Part shown: one piece after another, positions 23,079-34,369 of the stretch | How positions within the stretch are numbered: position 1 is the stretch's first letter | How the letters are laid out: every line of letters begins with the position of its first letter | DNA from: Alnus glutinosa | Taxonomy: Eukaryota > Streptophyta > Magnoliopsida > Fagales > Betulaceae | Assembly (NCBI RefSeq): GCF_958979055.1 | Contig: NC_084886.1 | Coordinates: 4,793,001 to 4,857,000 of the forward strand | DNA length: 64,000 nt | Reading direction: 5' to 3' | Program-made: the position numbers and the translations under genes | The notes under the pieces: generated by a model | Database searches by the model: none | What the model was told of the DNA's origin: nothing | The model's input: the letters and a program-made list of their open reading frames with translations, nothing else

Positions 23079-25254
23079 TGTTAGAGGATTTAGGACCTAT
23101 TTTTGAGATAGGTTAGGATAAGCAATGTTGAAAATTAACTTATTTCGGCGTCTGTGAGTGGTGTTGTCCGATATTCTTCTCCGGTAAGGGACTTTCTCCG
23201 GCGAGTTTTCCTTAAGTCGAGTTCTTTTAGTGTGGACCAGAGCCTTTCGGTTGCTCTGCCTTCATTTGGTGGTGATGGGGCTGCTCCGTCTGGTGTGGAT
23301 GGTTTTGCTCTGGAGGCCATGCGGGTCTCAACTCAGTTGGATGTTGGCTTGGGGGTGAGAATATGCTGGGCTTTTGTGTCCCGCCTGGTTGTTTGCCTGT
23401 GGTTGACCCTCTGTTGCTGACGGCACTATTCCAGTAAGCTCGTTGTTGCCAGGTATGTCTTTAGAGGTGGGTGAATCTTTGAAGGGGGGTGTTCTGGACG
23501 GGGCTAGTGTTGTAGAGAAGGGTGAGGTGGGGGTTGTAGGTTACCCCAAGGTTGTGCAAGATGCGAAGGTGTGTTATCACACTATGGGGATCTCTTGTGA
23601 GGGTGATTAGGTAAGGTTATTGGAGTTCTTGACTTTACTTGAAGAGGGATAGTGTCAAGAGGTTTCAATTTCTGCTTCCAAACCGAAAGGGAGAAGGGAG
23701 CTAAAAAATTTAGAGTTCTTGTTAAACTTTGATGCTAGGGGAGATTGTTCTAGCCGGGGTAAAGGCAAGAGTGCTCTTGTGATGTAATAGGGGCGTTTTT
23801 GCGGGTTTAGGGCTTCCGTTGTGGGTTTCTTGGTGTTTGTTATTTTTTTGGATTTCTGCAGGTGTTTTCTTTGTTCTTTTTGCTCATTCTGTATTGGTAG
23901 TTTTTGTATATACATCATGTATGCTCAGGGGCGCCTTAAGCTTTTTTAATGATTTTTTTTGCTTACCTATAAAAAAAATAAAAATAAAAATAAAAAGGCA
24001 ATGTTGAAAATGGCAGCTGCTTCAAGGGAGCCATGATCTCCTAATTTTCATACAAGATGAAAATATGTTTTTCGAATGAAATATTGCCTGATGATACTAT
24101 TCAAGAAACCTAGGGCTTTATAGAGAGATCCTTACAAGATGGTAAACGTTTACATAGAAAGCATCCTTGCAAATTACCTTGCCAAAAAGGAAATAATGGA
24201 AATACTATTCCCTAAATATCTGGTAAGAGATATTATTTTATTTGCGCCTAATATAGGTTAATAACAATCCTACCCCCTTATTAAAGACTCTTGTCCTCAA
24301 GAGTCATATTTGGAAATTGTTTCTGCAAGGCTTCTTCTTCCATAACATCTCCATCCTCATCCTCTTCGGTAGCCTCAATCTTAAACAAACGCTTGCACTT
24401 ATGGCCAGAGCCATACTTCTCATTGCATTTAAAACATAAGCCTTTCATCTCTCTCCCACAATTCATTGGGTGCGAGTCGCTTGATCTGTAATTTGGAACT
24501 TGGAGTATCCCCCTTTTGATTGAAAAACTGTGCCCACTGTTTGATGAATTACTGAACTTGTGGGTGTTGCGGAAGTTTTGGTTTGCACCAAAATCTGGTG
24601 GTTGCCAAACGTCGATATGAGTGGATTTACGCAAGCCAGCGTTTCTGGCCTTGTACACACAAGCCGATTTGATTGTCTAAGATAGAGAATTAGGCCGGGC
24701 AGCAAGTACATCCGCCTTGATCAAATCCCATAGGCCGCGAACAAAACAGTTGCCTTGTTTCTCCTATGGCAGAGATCCCCCCTTGGCGAGTTGTTGCACC
24801 CTATCCTCCATGCCTAGGCTCTGATACCACTTTGGTATGGTTAGAGGATTTAAGACCTATTTTTGAGATAGGTTAGGGTAAGCAATGTTGAAAACGGTTG
24901 CTGCTTCGAGGCAATTGTGACCTCCTAATTTTCATACAAGATGAAAATATGTTTCTAGAATGAAACATTGTCTGATGATATTATTCAAGAAACCTAGGGT
25001 TTTATAGAGAAAGCCTTACAAGATGGTAAATGTTTACATGGAAAGTATCCTTGAAAATCACCTTGCCAAAAAGGAAATATTTGAAGTACTATTCCATAAA
25101 TATCTCGTAAGAGATATTATCTTATGTGCACTCATATAGGTTGGTATCCTAATATCACATAAGATATATTATTTATTTGCACCTAACATAGGTTGATATC
25201 CTAATATCTCATAAGAGATATTATTTTATTTGTGCCTAATACAGGTAGATAACA
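23079..25254 (-). mobile_element. Small Ty3/Gypsy LTR element fossil (chromovirus-like), non-autonomous
   Basis: On the minus strand: 5' LTR 25254-24839, a primer-binding site for initiator Met tRNA (TGGTATCAGAGC, 24829-24818), a gag remnant with a zinc knuckle (CFKCNEKYGSGHKC, about 24434-24393), a purine-rich tract next to the 3' LTR (about 24283-24267), and the 3' LTR 24266-23079. The LTRs share TGTTAT...CTAAC ends. The internal part is only about 570 bp, with no protease, RT or integrase. The 3' LTR is split by a LINE (23136-23997). The 5' LTR is longer because a unit of about 60 bp is repeated in it (25085-25254). Broken, moderately old. Confidence 0.8.
23136..23997 (+). mobile_element. 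5'-truncated or deleted LINE with 14-bp TSD
   Basis: Inserted in the LTR described above: the direct repeat GCAATGTTGAAAAT occurs at 23122-23135 and 23998-24011. The 3' end has the usual plant LINE 3' UTR (ATGTATGCTCAGGGGCGCC, then TTTTTAATGA) and an A-rich tail at 23971-23997. The 5' part is GC-richer and open for 88 codons (23154-23420), perhaps a remnant of the first ORF. No RT is present. Confidence 0.85.
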
Positions 25255-25979
25255 AAGAGCTCTATTGCCATGCAATGGTATACACTATATACACATCAAT
25301 CATAATTGAAATGGCATTTATATCAACTGCGTGATGTTGCCCAAGCCCTTTGTGCATTTAGAAATGCCTCAATTGAAAAAAAGATGGATGTATGAATAAG
25401 ATGAACTTTAAAATGAAACGATTATTGTTTCGGCATTTGTACTTATATCATCTATGAAAGCAAACAAATAGCAATAGTTTAAAAGGCTGGGGAATCCTGT
25501 AGAAAAAATAACATTATGAACTCAAAAAACCTAGAATTTGTCTCTTCTTCTGTCACGTGGGGATCCAATTTTAAACTACCAACATGTGCATGATTGTTGT
25601 TTACTAAGTTTTTGTGTGTGAGCGCCGCCATTTGGAACTAGTCAGGTTGCCTAATATAGGATCTTTCCACCAAAGCCCAACTTGAAATAACAAATTCCAA
25701 TACCAAAATTGCTTTGATAAAATTATAGGGATGACATCAATGTCATGATGTTCATGAATACATGACACCACAGCATTTAACAGTTACTAAGGATTGACTA
25801 CTTGTGCATTATATGTGCTATATCTAAAAGTATTGAAGAAGCACAAATATAAAAATTACCATGATTCTGGGTAGATCAGGTTAGCATGTCATAGGATCCC
25901 ACCTCGCAAGTTGATGCAAACCAAAATTGACAGCTTTTGTCCACAAGAATCAAATCAAAGTACCACCGACAAAATCCAG

Positions 25980-28229
25980 CTATGTTTTTTCATTCTCACC
26001 GTTATCCACTAGACATTTCTCGATAGCTTCATCACAAAGCCCAAGAGTGATTTCCATGTTCCCTTCTTCAAAGTTCATATCAATAAAAATGTTGTATATT
26101 TCTCTCTCTGCAGTCAACCCATGTTTTCTCATCTCTTCAAATAGTTCCCCAGCCTCCATAAATTTCTTCCTCTTATGAAAACCTCTGATAAGGGCATTGT
26201 AGGAACTAGCTGTGATATCAAATCCCTTCTCTACCATCTCTCTGTGCAAAAACCATGCCTCTTTCATATTCCTTGCTTTGCAATGCCCTTTTATTAAAAT
26301 GTTATAGGTGTTGCTGTCAGCCATTACTCCTTGAGCACCCATCCTCTTATAAATCTCTGTTGTGGCACGCATATTATTTCTAATACAGTGCTGCTTCAAA
26401 ATAAAATTATAGGTGGTGGCATTTGGCATTATACCCTTCTCCAACATCCATTTTAGTAGCCTCTCACCATCTTCCAGCATTCCTGACATACAAAATCCAT
26501 TCATGAGCACATTGAATGTCACAACTGTAGGTTGGAGACCTCTATCCAGCATGTCCCGCAAGAGCTCATGTGCCTTAGCCATCTCCCCCATCTTACAATA
26601 AGCATCCATGAGAGTGGTAAAAGTAATTGTATCAGGATGGAACCCAGCCACCTCCATTTCTTTCATCAGATTTACAGCTTGCATTAGATTTCCAGCTTTA
26701 CAAAGACCATTAATAATTGAGTTGTAAGTGCATACATTCAGTTGAAGGCCCTTTCCACACATCTCATGAAGAAGCTCATTTGCAGTGTCTACCTCGCCTC
26801 TTTTACAAAGGCCATCAGCAAGTGCAGTATAAGTGACAACATTTGGGGTAAGCCCTCTCTGAACCATCTGATTGTGAAGAGCAAAGGCCTCTTTCATCTC
26901 ACCTGACTTGCAATAACCATCAATAAGTGCTGTGTAAGTAACTTCATCTGGTTCCAACCCTCTACTAGCCATTTCAAGAAAGAGCTTAACTGCTTCCATC
27001 ATTTTTTCACTCTGACAAAACCCATGAATAATAGCAGTATACATTATATTATCAGGAACAATTTTCCTAGCCCGCATTTCATCAAACAGCCTATATGCAG
27101 CTGGAACATTCCCCAACTTACAGAAACCACTGACAAGAGTTGTATAGACCACATTATCTGGAAAAATCCCCTGGTTCATCATCTCCCTGAATACCTTCTC
27201 TGCTTCAACTACTCTACCAGTCTTACACAAAAGAAGTATTATGCTGTTGTAGGTATAAGGGTTTGGCTTCAATCCCTTTGTTTGCATTTCTTCTATCAGT
27301 TTCAACATCTTTTGTAGCTCCCCCACCTGACAATAACCGCTTATTACAGTACTATAACTAACTACATCAGGCATACAGCCCCTCAACTCCATTTGCATGA
27401 GTAAATTGTGGGCTTCTTTTATTTTCCCTAATTGAGAAAGAGAATGAATTATGATATTATATGATACAGTATTCCAGCAAACACCCACTTCAGGATATTC
27501 ATTAAAAACCTTTATTGCTATCTCAGTCCCATCAGAATTTGATAGACGAGTAAGAAATAAATTACAAGAATCAACAGACATAACTACCCCATAATTCAAC
27601 AATTTGTCAAAGAGTTTCCCCGCTTCATTGAACATCCCAGCTTCAACAAGGACTTGAAAGAAAATATCAAATACATATGGATTTGAACCCCAGTCCTTAT
27701 AAGTGTATATCAACCTTTCAACAAAGTGAGAGTATGAAAGACCAATATCCAAATTGGGTTTTGCCCAAAAATCATAAATAAGAGCATGAGCCATTTTTAG
27801 ATCCTTTGATGCCACAGCAATCTGAACAACAGCACAACGGACTTCTAGTGTTGGGTCTCTCCGTAGGCATGCCCATTCAAAAAAATCCAAAACCATTTTA
27901 TAGTTGTTTTTAATGTTCATGAGAACCCAAATTAGGTGGTCAGGCCTGAACTTGGATTCATAAGGCTTTAGAATGCGGCGGAGAGGCTCAGAGCGGCGTA
28001 ATTTTATTGCATTCGAGATCTGATGGACAAATTCTGAGTCTCTGATGGTAGGTTTTTTGGGGGAATAATCAGGAAAAGGTCTAGTATCAGTTGAGCCTAA
28101 GATGGAGTGTCCTTGGCTCAAACTTCTAAAACAGAAGAGAGGCAAATAATTTGAAGCAAAACCCAAGCGGGACTGATGAGAGATGAATCCAAAACAATGG
28201 GTTGACAAGGAGATGGAGCACCTTTTCAT
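25980..28229 (-). CDS. P-class pentatricopeptide repeat protein, mitochondrial (At1g05670 type)
   Basis: A single uninterrupted frame of 749 codons. The N-terminus is basic and Ser/Leu-rich (MKRCSISLSTHCFGFISHQS), fitting an organelle presequence. From about residue 190 there are some 15-16 consecutive 35-residue PPR motifs of the P type (for example CMPDVVSYSTVISGYCQVGE, LTPNVVTYTALADGLCKRGE); no E, DYW or SMR domain follows. The N-terminal signature PFPDYSPKKPTIRDSEFVHQ and RRILKPYESKF match the Arabidopsis protein At1g05670, which has similar length. P-class PPRs bind organelle RNA for stabilisation, splicing or translation; the target here is unknown. The intronless structure is normal for the family. 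Confidence 0.95.
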   Translation of the reverse strand: MKRCSISLSTHCFGFISHQSRLGFASNYLPLFCFRSLSQGHSILGSTDTRPFPDYSPKKPTIRDSEFVHQISNAIKLRRSEPLRRILKPYESKFRPDHLIWVLMNIKNNYKMVLDFFEWACLRRDPTLEVRCAVVQIAVASKDLKMAHALIYDFWAKPNLDIGLSYSHFVERLIYTYKDWGSNPYVFDIFFQVLVEAGMFNEAGKLFDKLLNYGVVMSVDSCNLFLTRLSNSDGTEIAIKVFNEYPEVGVCWNTVSYNIIIHSLSQLGKIKEAHNLLMQMELRGCMPDVVSYSTVISGYCQVGELQKMLKLIEEMQTKGLKPNPYTYNSIILLLCKTGRVVEAEKVFREMMNQGIFPDNVVYTTLVSGFCKLGNVPAAYRLFDEMRARKIVPDNIMYTAIIHGFCQSEKMMEAVKLFLEMASRGLEPDEVTYTALIDGYCKSGEMKEAFALHNQMVQRGLTPNVVTYTALADGLCKRGEVDTANELLHEMCGKGLQLNVCTYNSIINGLCKAGNLMQAVNLMKEMEVAGFHPDTITFTTLMDAYCKMGEMAKAHELLRDMLDRGLQPTVVTFNVLMNGFCMSGMLEDGERLLKWMLEKGIMPNATTYNFILKQHCIRNNMRATTEIYKRMGAQGVMADSNTYNILIKGHCKARNMKEAWFLHREMVEKGFDITASSYNALIRGFHKRKKFMEAGELFEEMRKHGLTAEREIYNIFIDMNFEEGNMEITLGLCDEAIEKCLVDNGENEKT

Positions 28230-29640
28230 GTCTGTCTAAGAAACCCATCAATACAAGTTTTGAGGATCTCTTGTCGATATTGCAGTGGCTCTCCTCTGTG
28301 TAGAAGAACCACACCAAAGAGGCCTCCTCATCAGTACATCACCTGCATGAGTAGCAATCACTTGATACTATAATCTGGACAAATACATGTTATAACAGAT
28401 ACAGTGCATATAAGATACAGCAGAGATACGGCATGTTAGTCACCCTACCCCCAAATCTATTTTATTTTCCCGTTCATCATAATTATAACATGTTTAGATA
28501 TAACTAGCAACTTTATTGACTGCAAAATTAATGAGCTTTTCAAATATTAATTCAATTAAATACAGATGGTAGTGTGCTTATTACTTAGGCAAAAATAAAT
28601 GGCAAGAAATATTGAAATTTGCAATGATGGAACAAAGGTGACATCAACACACAACAAAATGGTCGTGCATATGGTTGTTTCTGTCCAAAAGAAGGAAAAA
28701 TAATAAAAAGTCTGAAGTGTTCATTGCACTCTGTCTGCACGAAGGTAACAGAGTAAACTATCGCAAGGTGTTTTTTTAACAATATAGAACTATCTGTTCT
28801 GAAAGCTAGCAAGGCTTCGGAGAATCAACTTTTAGACATTTGACGCTATGTCAAAACTTAAAAGGTGATCAGTGATGCGTGAAAAATCTTAGTAAAACCT
28901 CAGAGGTAGTACTGTAATTCCTAACGTATACAAAACTAAGGGTATAGACTATCGAACTGACAACCGAGTCTTGAAATGCATTTCAGCGGGGAAAAAACAT
29001 AGAACAACACATTATTAGTCCCAAACTACTAGGATTAGGCCCGAAGCTTAAAATTTCGCATAATAAGAAAATTCCAACTTTAAAGTTTATTTTTTCAGGC
29101 ATATTATCTTAATCAGCTTTTGTAATGAGGTTAAAAGATTCCAAAAGCAAAATAATACTTCATTGAGTGTCCGATACGTATTGAAACTATTACTACCAAT
29201 ACTCACAAAAACAAATTGTGCCCATATGTAACCTGTTACTGAGCTCCATGAAAGTATGGTTCTCAGGCATTCTATCAAACACGGCTTAGGCAATCTCAAA
29301 CAACTATACTATAAGAACCCGAGTTCCACAGTCTACTAGACGAGGAACCCCAAGGTTATGTTGCCCATTGAACTTGTTTCTTAACGTAGAAACTAATGCA
29401 AATAATCTAGAGAAAGCGAAACCCAGTGTAGAATGAAGAAGACAAGGGAAACCCATTGACTAGAAAGGCACACCAAAGCGATCGTACCTTGAAACCGAGA
29501 AGTGGCGGAGAGCTCAAGCTCAAGAGCTTCGAGATATACAGTATTTGCTTCTGCTTCAGGAGGATGACATGGAAATGGGCATGGGATACGCATTTGCCTT
29601 AGCAGGGGCTGTTCGGCTGCTTAGAATACTATGATTGTGA
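28230..29640 (-). other. PPR upstream region; possible 5' noncoding exon near 29485-29640
   Basis: No second gene is evident. On the minus strand a possible exon ends at a good donor (TTTCAAG|GTACGATC, about 29488), and an acceptor-like CTTAGACAG lies just before the PPR start codon (about 28233). A spliced 5' UTR of the PPR gene is possible but not proven. Confidence 0.3.
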
Positions 29641-30263
29641 ATTAGATGGGCGAGGGAAAATCTTGCCCCAGTGTAGGATATCCTAAAACGGGATAAGCAG
29701 ATCTCTTTTATTTTAGGGAAAACTTCAATTGTGTTTGGTATTGCGATTTCGGCATTTCGCAGACAAAAAATATAATTTAAAACTAAATCACATAAAATGA
29801 ATCGTTGAAAATTGTGTTTTTTAAAAATTGTGATTTAAAAACATAGAAAATCTGTATTTTCAAATCGCAAGCAATGAAATACTTTTTTGAAAACACACAT
29901 GATGCAAAATGGGAAAAGAATAAATTGGTCATTTAGTTTTATTAAAATTATTAGTTTTATTTTAATTTAATTATGGGCTTGACCCAAAGTTTAAGTTATT
30001 TGTAATTTAATAATGGGTTTGGCTCAAAGTCAGTCATATTAGTTTAAGTTATTTGTAATTCAATAATGGGCTTGGCCCTCAATCACATTAGGGTTAGAGT
30101 TTTAGTCTATGAGCCTATTTAAACATAATATTCTATTGTAATAAACAGATTATGATTTATGAAAAAATACATTTGTTTCTTGGAGGCATGGTTCCTCTTC
30201 TTTTTTGGTGGTGAGACGCTGCCAAGGCCAGTGAGACGTTGGTCTATTCTTCCCTATTGTTAG

Positions 30264-32845
30264 TGATAAGTCTTAAATTATTCGATTCAAGACCCCTTAA
30301 TTTGCATTTGTTAGACCTAGTTTGTGTTGTATATATAACGTTTTGTTGTAGTTTTATGTTATGTCTTATTTTCATGTCTTAGTTGAAATCTAGTTCAAAA
30401 CACTTGAATTATACCTGAAAATATATCAAGGGCAATTTGGTCATTTTTAGATTTCAAGGTTGATCCTGAAAATATTAAAATCGTCCAAGACATTTTCGAT
30501 CGATCGACTTTCAGTCGACCCAACTTCGATCGATCGATTCTCATAACGAAATATATTTGATCAATCGACTTCGCATTTTTCAGAAGGTCCAGATATTTCC
30601 AAATCTTTGTGTGATCCAAGTCAAAAGTTGAATTCTATGGACAGAAATGGACAACGACCAGCTCTGAATACTTGGCTAAAATTAACTCTTGTATTTTTTT
30701 GTAAATCCAATTTCCTATATATATGGAATTAGGATTAGGGGTGTGCAAAACCCACCCACACCTGCGAACCCGCCCCGCCCCGCACCAACCCGCTCCGTCA
30801 ATAACGGATATAAGACATTTCTAAAAAAGTGCGGACCCTAAATATGCCAACCCGTGATTTATGGGGCGGGTTGCGGTATTAAATTTTTTCTCACCCGCAC
30901 ACCCGCCCCGCCCCGCAATCCCTTTATACTCGTACCATCAAATTTTTCCCAAAAAAATTATAAGAATCATGACTAGGGGTGTGCCTTTGATTTCATCAAA
31001 TTTTCTCCAAAAAAATTATAAGAATCATGACTAGGGGTGTGTCTTTGATTTCATCAAATTTTCTCCAAAAAAATTATAAGAGTCACGAATTGCCCAAATT
31101 GTGTACCTTTGATTTCATTCAATTCTGCATTATTCATTTCATCTCTATTCTTATTTCATTCTTATATACACTTTCATCTCTACATTCTCACATACCCATT
31201 CAATCTACAATCACATAAAAGAATAAAAAAGTTTTTTACAGTTAAGTTTGTTGGTAATTCTGGTTCTTTCTTCTTGTTATTGTTTGCTGGTGAGGTTGAT
31301 TCAATTGGGATTTTCAAATTTTAAATTGGGTTAACAAGATTGTGAATTATTTTTCTAGTTTTGGGCCCAGGAAAAAAAAATTTAAAAAAATATCCGAACC
31401 CGCATGAACCTGTCCCGATCCGCACTACCCAAGGCCCAGCCGGCTAACCATTCACTATGCGGATTGCGGATCTTGAGTTTCAAACCCGTTCACTGCGGGG
31501 CGGGTTGTGGAAAACATGCAAATCCAGCCCAATACGGCCCGCGCTCACCCCTAATTAGGATTTAGGTTTAATTATGCATCTTTTGGGGGTTTCAGATTTT
31601 CTCAGGCGTATCACTTAATTTCTTGTGTTTTTAGTTTCCTTTGATGCACGTTTTTTGGGCTTAATTCCAGAGAGCTTGTTTCATTTGCATTTCTTCTTTA
31701 AATTTCAAGTTATAGCTTAGGTTTTGTATTTCCTTTTCTTTCCTTTTGTAATCCGAATTTTACATAGTTTAATATAGTTGTTGTTCTTTGTTTTAAGCTT
31801 ATTCTTTTATTGTTTTCCTTTGATTTCATGCTTAATTTAGTTTATTTAATGTCTAGCTAAACTCTACCTTAGGGTTTGATCAAAATCTCTTCCAAAATCA
31901 TGGGATGCTCTTGATGTTCTTAGGGTTTTCTAAATGTGTTTGATGATTGTGAAGGGCTATAGGATTGAAAAACCCATGCTAAAAGGTTTTGTCTTCAAGA
32001 TTCCAATCCATTTATTCATGAAAAATAGTTAAACTTGTCTATGAATTTGCTTAAATTTCTTGAGTAAAATCAACGTTCTTGAAAGAGAACGATGTATTTT
32101 GCAATGATACTATTTGACATAATGTGTGTTTACTTTTTAGAATCACCTTATAGGGTATGCTATGGAGCACCGGTCGTTTAACACATTTGGTAGTCTAAAA
32201 TATTTTTCAATTATAGTGTAACTTTTACGTGAAATAGATCGGTGTGAAACTAGATATTTTATTATTGTGATATAATTAGGGTTTTCACGTATTATGTATG
32301 CTTATTAGGATGTTTTATAGAGTAGTAAGTTAGGGAGCATTAATCACTTCACACCTTTGGTAGTGTAAACATTTTTCAATTACAGATTAATCTTTACGTG
32401 GAGTTGTTTAATGTAAAACTAGGTGCTTTACATTACGTCTTAACTAAAGTATTTTCATGTCGAGGTCGTCGTAATGGTTGACACCCATTACGCGCTCATA
32501 TCATGCATGTTAGGAAAATTCATATAAACTTTAAGCACATTGGTTGAGGATTAGATAAGATCATTACCCTAAGTTTACTTTAAATTTGTTTTCAGTTTCT
32601 TGTTTTTCTTCACTTTACTCGTTGTAGCTTCAAGTCTACAACTTCAAGTCTACAACTTTACTTTTGTTTCTATTTTTAAGTTAAATTAAATACATTCATT
32701 TGAGTATTCCGTTATGCAAAATAACCCCCCAATCTATGTGGTTCAATAACCCTTACTATAGTACAATTGACATGTACTATTGCGAAGTGGTTCAATATAT
32801 AAATTTAAAATCCACGTACGGAGTTGTCTAGACTTGAGCGTACCA
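30264..32845 (+). mobile_element. Solo LTR fossil (Ty3/Gypsy, Tat/Athila-like) with 5-bp TSD
   Basis: Runs from TGATAAGTCTTAAATTATTC to GAGCGTACCA and is flanked by GTTAG on both sides (30259-30263, 32846-32850). It holds CGATCGATCGACT repeats, two diverged copies of a roughly 170-bp unit (about 32140-32460), and near its end CAATCTATGTGGTTCAATAA, a feature of long Gypsy LTRs. Without the hAT element inside it the LTR is about 1.75 kb. No internal region remains, so it arose by LTR-LTR recombination. It is younger than the palindrome it splits. Confidence 0.75.
30736..31553. mobile_element. Non-autonomous hAT element, 818 bp, perfect 8-bp TSD
   Basis: The ends TAGGGGTGTGC and GCGCTCACCCCTA are inverted; the subterminal regions are GC-rich and also inverted (CCCGCCCCGCCCCGC against GCGGGGCGGGTTG). 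It is flanked by ATTAGGAT at 30728-30735 and 31554-31561. The middle is AT-rich, with a tandem duplication of about 58 bp near 30950-31080. There is no transposase. An 8-bp duplication and these ends are typical of hAT elements. Confidence 0.9.
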
Positions 32846-33599
32846 GTTAGTCTAGTGAGACTCCAGGTTAGAAAAAAAAAAAATTTCTTATAATTTATTA
32901 GCAGAATTTAAAACAGATAATAAATTATAAGAAAAACCTTTTGCTAACTTGGAATCTCACCAGACTAACAATGGGGAATAACAGACCAACGTCTCACTGG
33001 CCTTGGCAGAGTCTCACCACAAAAAAAGAAGAGGAACCATGCCTCCAAAAAACAAATGTCTTTTTTCATAAATCATAATCTCTTTATTACAATAGAGCAT
33101 TATGCTTAAATAAGCTCATAGACTAAAACCCTAACCCTAACCCTAACCCTAATGTGATTGAGGGCCAAGCCTATTATTGAATTACAAATAACTTAAACTT
33201 TGGATCAAGCCCCATAATTAAATTTAAATAAAACTAAATGACCAATTTATTATTGTCCCATTCTGCATCAACACATTTTGAACCAAAGTGTGATTTTGCC
33301 AAAAGCTCAACTGCGTTTTTAAAAATCACATTTCAAATTGCACATTTTAAAAGTTATTATTTTTAGATCGCACTTTTTGAAATCGCAAATTCAAAGGGAT
33401 TCTTAACCTCCTTGAACTTTCATCACTTTTGCAATCCCCCTAAATTTAAAAACTCTCAATTTACTATATCAAACTTTAAAAAATTTGCAATCTTACCCAT
33501 CCGTTAAAATTTTCCGTTAAAGCCTAATGAATGGGTGATAAATTATCAAAATACAATCATTTTCTATATATATATATAGTTGGAACGCTATTATTGGTG

Positions 33600-34291
33600 C
33601 AGTTTTCGGTTTGGTGACATGTTACTTTTTGATACACTCTTCGATACGTACAAAACAATAAAAGACTTGTCGGCTCTGACTCTGATGTCTAAGTCAGATT
33701 TAATAGACAAATATTTGGGAGTATGAGAGCACTTGAATATCAGAGATCAGAGAGTTTTGATACTTGGGGTAGTGGCCTATTTATAAGCATGTAATTCTCG
33801 TACCTTTAGGAGTACTCTGATTATAGTTCAATTAAGATCCTAATCCCAAAGTGCTTGGGATTAGGTCTTTTCTCTTTAGAGAGTCCAATTTGGGTAGGAC
33901 TACACTTTAGCTAAATCTGAATAGGTATCTTATCTCATATCTTGTGGGATAAGATCATCCTGGAAAATCCGGGATAGAGTCCATCTAGCATCTTCTCAAG
34001 AAGTTATGGATCAGGTGTATCCTATAAGTCCCAGCTGTAATATCGAGATAATAATCTCAGCATACTCTATCCATATCACTTCATGGTAGTCGGGAGAAAT
34101 CCGTTCCCGGGACCACTGAATATAGACATTTCGTATGTTCTGCTTTGTCTGTAGGACAGTGATGTTCCGAGACCATGATGACCGATCGGGTTTTCATGGG
34201 CCTTGCTTAATTCGGGCCGGTTAAACCGACTAGGCCCACTAATTCAATCATTGGCTTGCTCGGGCTTTGAGGAATGATAATTTTCCCAACA
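33600..34291 (-). mobile_element. LTR fossil, probably Ty3/Gypsy, solo or partial
   Basis: Minus-strand start TGTTGGGAAAATTATCATTC near 34291; a GCTTATAAATAGGCC TATA region near 33776-33790; then GACTTAGACATCAGAGTCAG. It resembles the LTR at 15680-16130. No internal domains follow. Old; left end approximate. Confidence 0.55.
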
Positions 34292-34369
34292 ACTATCAAT
34301 TATTTGGGTTTGATCCTTTGTCCAACAAGCACAAGGTTCTCCTTGTCCAAGAGGTCATCGGCGGTAACA

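Larger units (their letters stand above)
29744..33390. repeat. Large imperfect palindrome (foldback) with nested insertions
   Basis: The left arm (29744-30263 plus 32846-32898) is an inverted copy of the right arm (about 33390-32916). Shared landmarks are AAATTGGTCATTTAGTTTTA, AAGTTATTTGTAATTCAATA, GTCTATGAGCCTATTTAA, GGAGGCATGGTTCCTCTTC and GGCCAGTGAGACGTTGGTCT. The centre is tight: TTCTTATAATTTATTA, about 17 bp, then its exact inverted copy. The left arm is interrupted by the solo LTR 30264-32845. The outer ends (TGTTTGGTATTGCGATTTCG) resemble hAT-type MITE ends. The arms have an LTR-like TATA and poly(A) look but no coding capacity. Confidence 0.75.

Noticed and set aside
26413-27317. Plus-strand frames inside the PPR gene
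   Set aside because: Antisense shadows of a continuous 749-codon gene.
33120-33155. Interstitial telomere
   Set aside because: Only four CCCTAA units, not the plant CCCTAAA type, and located within a repeat arm.
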